Counted from the first letter of the stretch, positions 1 to 8,853 are shown. The stretch is 34,270 nt of DNA from Caballeronia turbans (GCA_001544655.2 FCOD02000048.1:1-34270), one strand, 5' to 3'. The notes: a model not told the origin generated them from the sequence alone. Numbers and translations: made by a program.

Positions 1-8
1 GCCTCGCA

Positions 9-1001
9 TCAAGTGACATACAGACACTCTAGTACGCAATCGCCATCATTCAATGAATTTTCAACTCGGGACACTAGGGACGCGAGCAACGTTGTCTTTG
101 CCACCCACATGAGTAAAAGGCCTGCAAACTGCACGATGACGAATAAGAAGGCAACTCGTGCCCCTCCTAGCCGGTCCGGAAGGTGCCCAGCGATGGTACG
201 CGCCGCGATCAATGCAGCACCGAATGCGGTGAAAGCCATCCACACCGGCTGCCAATGCATGTCCGCGAAAAAAAGCGAACTGAACGCCAAGATTGCGCAG
301 TACCCCATGCTGGCGAGCGCAGCGCCGACTCCGGGCAGCCAAACCGCTCTCAGGATGACATTGAAAGAAGCGTGCTGTCCGTGACCGAGCAGTACGGCTG
401 CCGGGGTCCGGCTCACGTATGCGAAAACGAATAGCGGCAAAAGGGCGGTCATCAGTGCTATCGCGACGAACCCAAATGATGTGTAAAGAATGGCCCCGAG
501 AGGACCACCCAGCGCCATCGCCGCAAACATCGCGGTTCCGACCCAGGCAATGACTTTGCCAGCATGCTGCCTTTCAACGAGACCCAATCCCCAGGCGATA
601 CCACCGGTGATGATGAAGCTCTCGGCACCGCCGAGAACCGCACGACCGACGAGCAGAATCGCGACAGAACCCAGAGGTGCCTTTAGGAATACTAGCGACA
701 AAATGTACAGCAGTCCGGAAGCGGCCGCGGCGAGTAGGCCGACGAAGACACTGCGCTTTGCACCGCGCCTGTCAGAGTAGGAGCCCGCCCAAATGCGTGA
801 GAGCAGTGCAGCAGCGAACTGTGCACCCGCCACCAGTCCAACAACCAGTGGTCCGAATCCGAGATCGTTTGTGACATGGAGAGGCAGTACGGGAAGCGCC
901 ACGCCAATGATCAGAAAGCCGGCCAGTACGGCAGTCATTATCGGGAACAGGGTTGCAACAACCGAATGCCCGGCTGATCCCTTTAAACGTGATTCGGACA
1001 T
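9..1001 (-). pseudogene. MFS efflux-type transporter, C-terminal truncation
   Basis: Inner-membrane secondary transporter of the major facilitator superfamily, of the small-molecule efflux (YfcJ/arabinose-efflux-like) kind. The protein is a run of hydrophobic helices. It has the MFS loop 2-3 signature in the form GxxxDRRGAKR (SRIWAGSYSDRRGAKR) and a second loop 8-9 copy (RTIAGHLPDRLGGAR). I start it at ATG 1001, preceded by AGAAGG at 7-nt spacing; an in-frame TTG at 1058 has no such site. That gives about 330 residues where the family normally has about 400. After VAKTTLLASL the sequence turns polar and ends in a non-family tail, so the last two or three helices are missing. A rearrangement or insertion near position 60 probably removed the 3' end. 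Substrate unknown. Family assignment is firm; loss of function is inference. Confidence 0.75.
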
Positions 1002-1180
1002 CGTTAGGCCTTCTAGCGAACGGAAAACCCCGCGGTTCGAGATGACGGCCTTTGCCAATGACTTAAGGCATCATGCTCAGATAATATTGATTCTCTCGCC
1101 AGTCACACTCCTTAAACCCCCCTGCAAGGGCCCACCTCTACACCGGGCGTTCACATGTCGAGTCTGCCTCGCGGAGCGTT

Positions 1181-1459
1181 TTAATTATCGACCGAGGACG
1201 AAGCGGTGTTCCTTGTGCCCTCAACGCGCCGAACACCCGATTGCGTTTGCGTGTCGCGCGAACTCCCAAAACTATACGTGTCGATGTTGTGCGCGTTCTG
1301 CTCGGCAGCGATTGTTTGGGCGCTCGGCCCCTGCTGTGAGCTCGGCGCACCGACAGCCGGCCGGTAAAACGGAGCCGGACCGTAGCCGCTAGCGAAAGCT
1401 GACCCAGCGAATGCACTGGAACCGATGAAAAAGAGAGTAGCGAACAGTTTGCGGTTCAT
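1181..1459 (-). CDS. small exported protein with signal peptide
   Basis: Ninety-two residues beginning MNRKLFATLFFIGSSAFAG, a classical Sec signal peptide: basic start, hydrophobic core, and small residues near A-F-A-S at about residues 20-24. The mature part is short, polar and Ser/Gln/Thr-rich and begins GYGPAPFYRPAVGAP. That string looks familiar from small periplasmic or secreted proteins of Burkholderiaceae, but no function is known to me. I chose ATG 1459 because GGAG lies 7 nt upstream and the signal peptide begins there; the open frame runs 39 codons further upstream without support. It stands alone, transcribed toward the truncated MFS gene. Export is well supported; function is unknown. 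Confidence 0.65.
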   Translation of the reverse strand: MNRKLFATLFFIGSSAFAGSAFASGYGPAPFYRPAVGAPSSQQGPSAQTIAAEQNAHNIDTYSFGSSRDTQTQSGVRRVEGTRNTASSSVDN

Positions 1460-2019
1460 GACATGCTCCAACATGAGGTTGATATTTGATGACAGGCTCG
1501 GCAGCCGTCCTACCAAGCTGTCAGCTAAATCGCGATGACTCAAGCGTATACCCCTACTATCGGTTTTTAAACACAATGCGATGCATAAGCTTATGAATTC
1601 CGCTCATCAATCGGCGCTCACGGTGTTGTCCGCGCACCGTCAATACGAGCGCTTGTCGGTTGTCGCGATTTCTCGGTGAGGCGTGTTAAGACGCGTTCAT
1701 AGGGCGCGGGGACAGGTGCCGTAGAAGAAAAAGCAGCCTGCGTCAATGTTTTGATAGACGAGGCGAACGGCGGTTTCCCGCCGTGTTGATTGACATAAAG
1801 GAATTTAGCACATTTTCTATCTGCAATCCTAATGAACGAGCTGTTGTTATCGCAGTGCTCTTCGTTCGATCGACTCCGATGCGCCAGAGCTTGGTCAAGT
1901 CAAAGTCGGTAACACGTCGCGTTGCAACATGAACGTCCCTCAACGACCCTTACGAGGTCGCGACTATGCGCAGACGGTCGGTTGCTGCAACCCAGCGAGC
2001 CGCTATCGCTCCGGCGAGT
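1460..2019. other. gene-poor stretch with one hairpin
   Basis: No convincing gene seen. The region is comparatively AT-rich around 1560-1610 and 1790-1860, consistent with the promoter of the exported protein. Positions 1767-1784 form a perfect 7-bp stem (ACGGCGG / CCGCCGT) with a 4-nt loop. It lies 3' of the RES toxin but has no T-tract, so a terminator role is only possible. A 66-codon minus frame at 1743-1943 has no recognisable domain or ribosome site. Confidence 0.4.
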
Positions 2020-2529
2020 TCATCGGGATTTCTTAGGTTGCCCGCGGGCGGTGAGACGACTGTCGTACGTCCAGCGGCTTACTTTTATGAAGCGCAGCCG
2101 AGCCGCGTCCGGATGGGCGGGGTTGATGAGGACATTGGTCTCCTGCGGCACAATCACGGACGGCACCCTGTACAGCAAGCTCCGCCTAGCTGAGAGCCAC
2201 GCGTCGCCCGCGTCGAGGCTCACCTTGCCATGAGGAACTGCATCCCACCCGACGTGAGGTCCGCCCGTGTCAAACACCGCCGCCGCCAGCCAGACGTCTT
2301 CGGGCACCTCGATGGCGACCAGATACCGGTTCAGCGGCAGTTCGCCCAGCCTGATGTGCACCAGAGTTTCGAGGCAGGCCAGCGCGATGCTGCCCGCGCT
2401 GTAGAGCACCGGCAGCCCTGGCCGGTTCCACCGACCGCCCGTCGCCTTGGCACCGGCCCCCGTGGTGTCATCTGCCGTGTAATCGGGTGTGTCGGTCGCA
2501 ATGCGCCAGAGCGTCGCCGTACCGCTCAC
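2020..2529 (-). CDS. RES-domain toxin of a RES/Xre toxin-antitoxin pair
   Basis: Toxin of the RES family (named for conserved Arg, Glu, Ser). Characterised members degrade or modify NAD+, or ADP-ribosylate targets, in the cytoplasm. The 169-residue length is typical. Visible landmarks: GGRWN with Arg33, the following YSAGSIALACLE segment with Tyr43 and Glu54, and Ser124 in VPSVIVP, followed by NVLINPAHP near the C-terminus, which is highly characteristic of the family. The start ATG 2529 overlaps the stop of the upstream antitoxin in an ATGA overlap, so the two are translationally coupled, antitoxin first. No truncation seen. Family assignment is strong; which NAD-dependent reaction it carries out cannot be told from sequence. 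Confidence 0.9.
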   Translation of the reverse strand: MSGTATLWRIATDTPDYTADDTTGAGAKATGGRWNRPGLPVLYSAGSIALACLETLVHIRLGELPLNRYLVAIEVPEDVWLAAAVFDTGGPHVGWDAVPHGKVSLDAGDAWLSARRSLLYRVPSVIVPQETNVLINPAHPDAARLRFIKVSRWTYDSRLTARGQPKKSR

Positions 2530-3128
2530 GCGTACGCCCCGCTCTGCGCCATCGCCAGCAGATTCGAAACCAGGTCGCGCCCTTCTGCTGTGTCCATGTA
2601 CTCGGCTGGGCGCTTCCCGTCCAGCGCCGGCAGCGGCTCATCGAGCCAGCGCGCGAGCCATTGGGCTGCGTCAAAGCCCGTCGGGTCGCCCGACTCTTCG
2701 ACCATCGTCTGTACCTGGCCGATCAGCTTCGCCATGCCGACCACGCGCTCGCCCTGTTCGGGCGAGAGCTTCTCACCGGCTTTCGCCTTGCGGTCGATGG
2801 TCGTGATGGACAGGCCAAGGGTCTTGCCCAGTTGCTCCTTGCTGCGGTCCATAAAGCGCGCGATACGAACGAAATCGTCCGCCTTCACGCCCCGCTTGAT
2901 CGCGTCGATGCGCACGGACCGGTCCACTCGATACACTGCGCCGAAGTGGGTGAGATCAATCACCTCCACGCGCCCCTTTGGTGCGGGCCTACCGCGACGG
3001 ACCGCGTTTGGCAGCCCTTCATTGATGTCATGGGCGCCCGCGGATTTTCCGCTGCGCGCCTTGCCGCCGGCCTTGGTCGGCTTGTCTCCCCGCGACCTTG
3101 CGTGCCCGCCTTTCAGATCCGCCTCCAT
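2526..3128 (-). CDS. Xre/MbcA/ParS-type antitoxin (DUF2384-like C-terminus)
   Basis: Antitoxin partner of the adjacent RES toxin. The 200 residues divide into a basic, low-complexity N-terminus (1-55), a helical Xre-like DNA-binding part (about 70-120, including RFMDRSKEQLGKTLG and SITTIDRKAKAG) and a C-terminal toxin-binding region (about 120-195: LSPEQGERVVGMAKLIG and FDAAQWLARWLDEPLPALDG). The last segment is the signature of the ParS/MbcA C-terminal domain. Such proteins bind the toxin and repress their own promoter. ATG 3128 follows GGTGAG at short spacing. The N-terminal 50 residues are longer than in many relatives; whether they are functional is unknown. Confidence 0.88.
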   Translation of the reverse strand: MEADLKGGHARSRGDKPTKAGGKARSGKSAGAHDINEGLPNAVRRGRPAPKGRVEVIDLTHFGAVYRVDRSVRIDAIKRGVKADDFVRIARFMDRSKEQLGKTLGLSITTIDRKAKAGEKLSPEQGERVVGMAKLIGQVQTMVEESGDPTGFDAAQWLARWLDEPLPALDGKRPAEYMDTAEGRDLVSNLLAMAQSGAYA

Positions 3129-3137
3129 CGCTCACCC

Positions 3138-3167
3138 CCATTTGACGGTTCAGTATAGCCCAAATGG
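3138..3167 (-). promoter_or_regulatory. candidate operator/promoter of the toxin-antitoxin operon
   Basis: A 7-bp inverted repeat (CCATTTG at 3138-3144, CAAATGG at 3161-3167, 16-bp spacer) sits 10 to 39 bp upstream of the antitoxin start. On the minus strand a TATACT -10-like hexamer (3152-3157) lies between the two arms; no good -35 is visible. A palindrome spanning the -10 is what autoregulated antitoxins usually bind, so I infer an operator. The stretch from 3168 to 3458 holds no gene that I can support. Confidence 0.5.
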
Positions 3168-3458
3168 AGGATATGACGCTGACAGCTGCGCGTCGGGGTG
3201 TTCACTGAACAGCGGCGTTTCCCGCGGTACGCCGGACCATCCGTCGGCCGACAGCCTCGGCCGTCATCGGCCAATTCCGGCCCCTTGTCCGTGCTTTTGG
3301 GTTGACGTTTGAACGGCGGCTTGATTTTGAAAGCGGACCAGCAATTGAGCGGCAATGGTCCGCTAAGAATGAACCTCCGCGCCGAAACTAGGCACTTTTG
3401 AGGCTGTTTTGTGCTACATCGACTTTAGAAAGCGCTTCGTGCATCGACTCAATAGCCG

Positions 3459-6400
3459 CTACTTTTTTCTCAAGTTTCCGCCGATAGCCACGAGTAGCGC
3501 GTTCAGCGACACGGGCTTACCCAAATGCGCATCGAACCCTGCACGCAGTGCCTCGGCAGCGTCCTGCTCGCGTCCGAAACCGGTTAAAGCGATCGCTGGA
3601 ACCGCCCTACATGCCGGCAGCTCACGCAACTTCGCAATCAGTTCATAGCCGCTCATTGTCGGCATGCCGATATCCGACAGAATGAGATCGAATTCGCTTT
3701 CGCTCGCGACCTTGAGAGCTGCTTCGGGAGTCGATTCCGCTCTGACCTGCGCCCCTTCTAATTCAAGCAAAGTCCGGAACCCTTCGAGGCCCTCCAGCGA
3801 ATCGTCGACAAGAAGTACGCGCAGCCCCGTCAGAATGCTGGGATCACCGGTTTTACCCGCGGGCAATACAGATGAAGATGGAGGAAGATGTGGCAGCCAA
3901 AGGCGGAAACAGGATCCTTGTCCCAATCCAGCCGAGGTACCCTCAATGCGTCCGCCGTGCATTTCAGCCAGTTGCTTGGTGAGCGACAAGCCGATGCCTA
4001 AGCCGCCGCGATCACGTCGGCCGCCGCCGTCCGCTTGGCTAAACATATCGAAAACTTTGGGCAGAAAATCGGGCGCGATGCCTTGTCCCGTATCGCATAC
4101 CTCGATGCAGACGTATCGATCATCGCGCGTAAGCGACAGATTCACGCGTCCGCCGTGCGGCGTGAACTTCAAGGCATTGCGCACCACGTTCCAAATCATC
4201 TGCTCCAGGCGTACCGGATCGGCCTGAATCGTCAACGGCGCGTCAACGCCTGACACTGCCATTCGAATTTGCTTGTTCGCGGCTTCCGCGTCACTCGCCT
4301 CGACGATCGCTCGAAGAACAGATGCAAGATTGACCGGCGAGAAGTGCAACGCCAACTTGCCCGTGCGCACCCGCGATAGATCCAACAGGTCGTCAATGAT
4401 CTTGGATTGCCCAAGGACCGAACGTTGAATCGCGTCCGCCGCATCCTGAACCAGCGCAATATCTTTCACCTCGGGCGAGCGGCTCAGTAACTCAGCCTTG
4501 ACGTGAATTAAGTTAAGCGGATTCTTCAGCTCGTGCGACAGTACCGCAAAAAATTCATCTTTTTGGCGGTTCACCGTTTCCGCCTGGGCACGAATGGCTC
4601 GCTCGAGCGCCAACTGCAGTTGCTGCTGGCTCTCCACGCTCTTACGGTCGGTTAAATCGCGCGCTATTTTCGCAAGACCCTTGAAGCCGACCGTGTCGAT
4701 CGATGTCGTGACGCCGCTGCAATAGATCTTTCTGCCGTCTTTTCTGAGGTGCCAACGTTCGTCCTCGGCACGACCTTCCTTCTTGGCTGTTTCTCTTTCC
4801 GCGAGCGCTGCGCCCGGCCGGTCTTCCGGGACGAATATGAGGTCGATCGGCTTGCCCACGACCTCATGTTCTTCAAAGCCAAACATGCGGTGCGCTCCTC
4901 GATTCCAACTGAGGATCGTGCCGTCCGAATCTTGCACAATGATTGCATAGTCGTCGGTGGTCAAGGCAGCGAGCTTCAGACGTTCTTCGCTCGATCGGGC
5001 CGCTGCCTCGGCCCGGCGTCTTTGCGTGATGTCGATCAGGGTGAGCACAGCACCGTCGATGCGATCGTCCACGGTTCGGTATGGCAGCACGCGAGCGAGG
5101 AACCAATCGCCGTCCAAAGTGCTGACTTCCCGCTCCGCCGACTTCAGGTCCTCGAATGCGCTTCTTACATCTGCGGCGAGTTGCGGATAATGCAGGCGAT
5201 GCGTCAAATCGAGCAAGGGGCGACCGATATCCGTCGCTATTAAATTGAACAGTCCCACTGCTGCGGGCGTATAGCGTTTGATGCGCATCGAACGGTCGAC
5301 AAAGATAGTCGAGATGCCGGTAGAGGCAATCAAGTTTTGAAGGTCATCGTTGGCTTTCGCGGTCTCTTCTACCTTCGCCTGCAACGCACCATTGACCGTC
5401 AGGATCTCTTCGTTGACCGACTGCAGTTCTTCCTTGCTGGTTTCGAGCTCTTCGGACGCTGACCGCATTTCTTCGTTGATTGCCTGCAACTCTTCGTTGG
5501 ACGCCTTTAGCTCCTCGCTTGAGACGCTAGAATGCTCGACGGTCGAGTGCAAAAGCTCCTTTAATCGCCGTACTTCGGCCTCGAGGTGTGCGACGACAGG
5601 ACTCTCGTCAGTCGGAGCGACTTCGGACGCTTCGGGCAACGTGGTCTCCTCCGCCTCATCGAAGAACACTGCAAGGAGGTCTCCAACGGCCGCATCGTAG
5701 AACGGGCGCACAGTCATGTTGACGTAGGAAAGAGCGGTACCCCGCGCGAACCTCACGCGTTCTGCATCGACGCTTTTGCCATGTCGCAGCGCCTGAAAGA
5801 GCGCAGTTTGAAGCTCCAGCCTCAGCTCGGGGTTGATCAGGGTGAGCAGATTGTGAGACGGTTCACCGCCGACGTATCGGAGGAACCGGCCGACATCCTC
5901 TGACATATGCAGGATTTCCCCGTCGCGATCGATCAGCACGCTTGGCGGCGCATAATGCTCCATGGCGCTTCGGTGCAGGGCTGAGAACGACGAGTCCGTG
6001 CGACCAATCGCTGGCTTTATGTTACTGAAGTGAGTCGGCTGCGCCAGCGGGCCGACGAACGGTAACGTCGACGCAGGTCGCGCGCTCGCCGATTTCTTCG
6101 CGCGATAAATCCGGCTCTTCTTGTCAATGGCGACGAAAAGGTCATCGGCAATCTCAGCCGACTCGGAACTACCCAAGAATAGATAGCCGCCCGGTTGAAG
6201 CGCGAAGTGAAATGTTTGCAAGACCTGTCGCTGTACCGTACGGTCCAGGTAGATCAGTAGGTTGCGGCATGACACCAGGTCGAGCTTAGAGAAGGGCGGA
6301 TCACGCAGCAGGTTGTGGGCGGCAAACAGAACCTGTTCCCTTAAGGATTTGTTGATGAGGTAGCGCCCGTGCGTGAGCGTAAAAAACTTTCGAAGCCGGG

Positions 6401-7613
6401 CAGGCGGAACGTCGGTCACAATCGGCGATGGATAACTGCCCGTGCGCGCCGTCTCGATAGCGCTCTCATCGATGTCTGTGGCGAACACCTGGATGCCACA
6501 ACCTTTATTGGCTTCCGCGACACACTCGTTAAGCAGCATGGCGACCGAATACGCTTCTTCGCCGGTCGAGCAGGCCGCCACCCAGACGCGGATGGAGTCG
6601 TCATCGGACTTGTCTTCGCAGATGCGCGGCACGATTTCGCGCTCAAGGGCTTCAAAAGCGTCCCGATCGCGAAAGAAATTCGTCACACCGATCAACATGT
6701 CCTTAAGCAATGCCGAGGACTCTTCCGGGTGAGTGTCGAGAAACCGCTGGTACGAGGGTAAGTCTGGAAGCGCGTTGACTTGCAGCCGACGTTCAATGCG
6801 TCGCAGAACCGTCGCGCGCTTGTAATGCCGGAAGTCGTGCGCGGTGCGGGCGCGCAGCGTAGAAAGGATTTTATGCAGTGTGTCTTCTGCGAGCGGCGCC
6901 GAATCCGGCGCTGCACTACTATCTGCCGATGTTGCTATGAGAATCTGATCGTCGCCGGCGGGAGGCAACTGAATCGCTCGCGCGTTGTCGCGCAGTTCGA
7001 TAAGTTTCTGCGGGATCTCAGCGACCGGTAGCGCAATGTCGACCAGGCCCGTCGCGATGGCATTGCGGGGCATCTCATCGCATTCGGCGTCCTCGGGACT
7101 TTGCGCGATCGTGACGCCGCCATGCTCCTTGATCCGACCTATTCCTATCGTGCCGTCGCTGCCAAAGCCCGACAGAACCACGCTGATCGCGCGGGTGCGG
7201 TGCACTTCGGCGAGGCTGCGAAAAAACAGGTCGATCGCCACCGGTCGTCCTGGTTCGCGATTCGACGGCGTCACTCTCAGATAGCCATCATTCATCGACA
7301 GGTCGTTAGCCGGCGAGATGAGATAGACATGATTCTTTTCGATCTGAGTCGCATTCAGGACTTGCACGACGGGCATTCTAGTGAGTCTCTGGAGCACGGC
7401 GTCGGCCTGGCTCTCATGCCTGGGCGACAGATGAAGTACGATCACAAACCCCATGCCCGCGTCGTTTGGCATGTGCTCAAAGAGGCGCGTCAGCGCTTGA
7501 ATCCCGCCGGCCGATGCCCCGATGCCGACGATCGGAAACTCCAGCGACGGCATGACAGAACGAGTCACGTCGGGCGGATCAACTGAAGGATCAGGCGCTT
7601 TATTGCTTGTCAT
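3459..7613 (-). CDS. CheB-CheR-PAS-PAS-histidine kinase-receiver hybrid sensor
   Basis: A 1384-residue cytoplasmic signalling protein with no membrane segment. Domains in order: CheB-like methylesterase (about 26-205; GIGASAGG with Ser34, His61, Asp153); CheR methyltransferase (about 245-505; VAACSTGEEAYS near 344-356 for S-adenosylmethionine, SCRNLLIYL at 448-456); a degenerate PAS-like part (550-650); a coiled coil (about 670-760, repeated SNEEL/INEE units); PAS (765-865); PAS (880-990); HisKA with His1027 in SHELKNPLN; HATPase with NVVRNALKF at 1142-1150 and DTGQGI at 1174-1179; and a C-terminal receiver (1264-1384) with phospho-acceptor Asp1314, acidic pair Asp1270/Asp1271, Thr1344 and Lys1366. 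The CheB part has no N-terminal receiver. No CheA, MCP or separate response regulator lies nearby, so output partners must be encoded elsewhere. No clear Shine-Dalgarno at ATG 7613. Confidence 0.93.
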   Translation of the reverse strand: MTSNKAPDPSVDPPDVTRSVMPSLEFPIVGIGASAGGIQALTRLFEHMPNDAGMGFVIVLHLSPRHESQADAVLQRLTRMPVVQVLNATQIEKNHVYLISPANDLSMNDGYLRVTPSNREPGRPVAIDLFFRSLAEVHRTRAISVVLSGFGSDGTIGIGRIKEHGGVTIAQSPEDAECDEMPRNAIATGLVDIALPVAEIPQKLIELRDNARAIQLPPAGDDQILIATSADSSAAPDSAPLAEDTLHKILSTLRARTAHDFRHYKRATVLRRIERRLQVNALPDLPSYQRFLDTHPEESSALLKDMLIGVTNFFRDRDAFEALEREIVPRICEDKSDDDSIRVWVAACSTGEEAYSVAMLLNECVAEANKGCGIQVFATDIDESAIETARTGSYPSPIVTDVPPARLRKFFTLTHGRYLINKSLREQVLFAAHNLLRDPPFSKLDLVSCRNLLIYLDRTVQRQVLQTFHFALQPGGYLFLGSSESAEIADDLFVAIDKKSRIYRAKKSASARPASTLPFVGPLAQPTHFSNIKPAIGRTDSSFSALHRSAMEHYAPPSVLIDRDGEILHMSEDVGRFLRYVGGEPSHNLLTLINPELRLELQTALFQALRHGKSVDAERVRFARGTALSYVNMTVRPFYDAAVGDLLAVFFDEAEETTLPEASEVAPTDESPVVAHLEAEVRRLKELLHSTVEHSSVSSEELKASNEELQAINEEMRSASEELETSKEELQSVNEEILTVNGALQAKVEETAKANDDLQNLIASTGISTIFVDRSMRIKRYTPAAVGLFNLIATDIGRPLLDLTHRLHYPQLAADVRSAFEDLKSAEREVSTLDGDWFLARVLPYRTVDDRIDGAVLTLIDITQRRRAEAAARSSEERLKLAALTTDDYAIIVQDSDGTILSWNRGAHRMFGFEEHEVVGKPIDLIFVPEDRPGAALAERETAKKEGRAEDERWHLRKDGRKIYCSGVTTSIDTVGFKGLAKIARDLTDRKSVESQQQLQLALERAIRAQAETVNRQKDEFFAVLSHELKNPLNLIHVKAELLSRSPEVKDIALVQDAADAIQRSVLGQSKIIDDLLDLSRVRTGKLALHFSPVNLASVLRAIVEASDAEAANKQIRMAVSGVDAPLTIQADPVRLEQMIWNVVRNALKFTPHGGRVNLSLTRDDRYVCIEVCDTGQGIAPDFLPKVFDMFSQADGGGRRDRGGLGIGLSLTKQLAEMHGGRIEGTSAGLGQGSCFRLWLPHLPPSSSVLPAGKTGDPSILTGLRVLLVDDSLEGLEGFRTLLELEGAQVRAESTPEAALKVASESEFDLILSDIGMPTMSGYELIAKLRELPACRAVPAIALTGFGREQDAAEALRAGFDAHLGKPVSLNALLVAIGGNLRKK

Positions 7614-8062
7614 GACGGGCGATGTTGATTACCACGCTTGTTGGCAGTTTTGATTTGAATGCGTGGACGACTGATTCATCTAGCGTACACCACGAGCGTC
7701 ACGGACGTTGTCTTAACAAAAGATTGCCGAACCGATCAGAGAATTTTCGGGAAAAACTTCCATCGCACGCAAGCTGACAGGCGACGGTCGCGCAAATAGT
7801 GCCGGCCCGCGCGAGTCCATCGCAGGCCCTGTCGCCCCAGACTGGCGGGTCTACGTTACACATAAATATGCCGCGCAGTTGGGTCGCCGGGATTTCGAGG
7901 GTCGACAGCGCAGTTTCAGATGACTTTCCAATGAAGACCGAGATCGCCGGCAGAGTGTCCGCGCCGCACCGCTGGCCGACAGCTTGCACGCTTCCGGCGC
8001 CTAAATCGGGTGGCGCGGATGACGGCAACGGGTTGAAACGAGTTGGCCAATGCAGGAAGCTG
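7614..8062. other. unassigned stretch left of IS66-A
   Basis: No supported gene. It presumably holds the promoter of the hybrid kinase near 7620-7700. A minus frame (7699-8130) is open but runs across the IS66 end, has no family resemblance, and meets a stop when the IS is removed and the target rejoined, so I do not treat it as a gene. Confidence 0.4.
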
Positions 8063-8070
8063 CTTCCACC
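8063..8070. repeat. 8-bp target-site duplication of IS66-A, left copy
   Basis: CTTCCACC here is repeated exactly at 13253-13260, immediately outside the other end of IS66-A. Eight bp is the duplication size known for IS66 elements, so both ends of the transposition event are preserved. Confidence 0.92.
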
Positions 8071-8122
8071 GTAAACAACCGGCGAAGTCATCTTGATCTG
8101 CAAGTCGAGCAGCCGGACGATC

Positions 8123-8149
8123 ATGTCCATTTAGATTTCAAATGGACAT
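8123..8149 (+). promoter_or_regulatory. perfect 10-bp hairpin just upstream of IS66-A tnpA
   Basis: ATGTCCATTT (8123-8132) and AAATGGACAT (8140-8149) are perfect reverse complements around a 7-nt loop and end 6 nt before the tnpA ATG. A second small palindrome (CATGT, 2-nt gap, ACATG) overlaps the start region at 8146-8157. In an mRNA the hairpin could hide the ribosome site and damp read-through expression of the transposase, as known for other IS families. Function here is inference. Confidence 0.5.
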
Positions 8150-8155
8150 GTGTAC

Positions 8156-8539
8156 ATGATGGACGAACCCGAGGTGGTCCAGGATGTTGTTCAGCCGACA
8201 CGGCGCCGGCGGCATAGCAAGGAATTCAAGCAGATGGTCATTCGGGCGGCAATGCAGCCAAACGTGTCGATTGCGGCCGTGGCACTGCATTACCGGTTGA
8301 ACGCCAACCTGCTGCGCGGTTGGGTTGCGGCGCAGGAGGAACGCGATGTCGCTGAAGCGGCGCGACAGGAGTTGAATGTCTCGACGTCGGAATTTGTTCC
8401 ACTGCAGATGCAAAATGGTTTTGCAGGGGCGACGCACATCGAGATTGAGGTGCGCAGAGGCGCGACGTCGATCACCGTGCGCTGGCCGCTGTCGGCCGCG
8501 AGCGACTGCGCAACTTGGCTGCAGGGGTGGTTGCGTTGA
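8156..8539 (+). CDS. tnpA: IS66 accessory protein TnpA
   Basis: First gene of IS66-A, 127 residues, required with TnpB for IS66 transposition although its biochemical role is unclear. It has an N-terminal helix-turn-helix of the transposase orfA kind (about 15-60): RRRRHSKEFKQMVIRAA, then SIAAVALHYRLNANLLRGWV, the classical IS66/IS3 DNA-recognition helix pair. The C-terminal part ends in the IS66 TnpA pattern WPLSAASDCATWLQGWLR. I prefer ATG 8156 (or 8159) over the in-frame GTG 8150; no strong ribosome site is visible, consistent with the hairpin directly upstream. Its stop overlaps the TTG start of tnpB. Confidence 0.88.
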   Translation: MMDEPEVVQDVVQPTRRRRHSKEFKQMVIRAAMQPNVSIAAVALHYRLNANLLRGWVAAQEERDVAEAARQELNVSTSEFVPLQMQNGFAGATHIEIEVRRGATSITVRWPLSAASDCATWLQGWLR

Positions 8540-8823
8540 TTCGCATCGATGCCATCTGGCTCGCGACGGAGCCGGTCGACATGCGCGCCGGTGCTGATAC
8601 GCTGCTTGTGCGCGTGGTCAAGGTGTTCGGGTCAGTGAGGCCCCATCATGCCTACCTGTTTGCCAATCGTCACTCGACCCGAATGAAGGTGCTGGTCTAC
8701 GATGGTCTCGGTATATGGCTCGCCGCACGCCGGCTGAACAAGGGGCGCTTCGTCTGGACGAACGGCGAGCAGGCAGTGAGCGTTGGGCTGAGCCCTGAAC
8801 AGCTTCGGGCTCTCGTGATGGGA
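8536..8823 (+). pseudogene. tnpB: IS66 TnpB, 5' part (96 codons) cut by IS3-A
   Basis: Encodes the N-terminal 96 residues of the IS66 TnpB protein; the hallmark IDAIWLATEPVDMRAGADTL and the segment KVLVYDGLGIWLAARRL are present. TTG 8536 overlaps the tnpA stop. After LRALVMG the frame runs into the outermost bases of IS3-A, whose TGA serves as an accidental stop at 8824-8826. The missing end (LPW...) is found at 11563-11610 beyond IS3-A. Removing IS3-A and one GGGA restores an uninterrupted 111-residue TnpB. The truncated form lacks the conserved LPW tail and is probably inactive. Confidence 0.88.
8820..8823. repeat. 4-bp target-site duplication of IS3-A, left copy
   Basis: GGGA at 8820-8823 is repeated at 11559-11562 directly outside the other end of IS3-A. 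Three to four bp is the known duplication size for IS3-family elements. Confidence 0.88.
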
Positions 8824-8853
8824 TGATCCTGCCTCGTTTCCACGTACAGCAAA

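Noticed and set aside
1743-1943. 66-codon minus frame in the intergenic region right of the exported protein.
   Set aside because: No ribosome site, no recognisable motif, and length within what chance gives in high-GC DNA.
2230-3312. Plus-strand 360-codon frame opposite the toxin-antitoxin pair.
   Set aside because: Antisense shadow of two well-recognised genes with coupled start and stop.
7699-8130. Minus-strand 143-codon frame across the IS66-A left end.
   Set aside because: It begins inside the IS and has no domain. When IS66-A is removed and the target rejoined, the frame meets a stop a few codons upstream.
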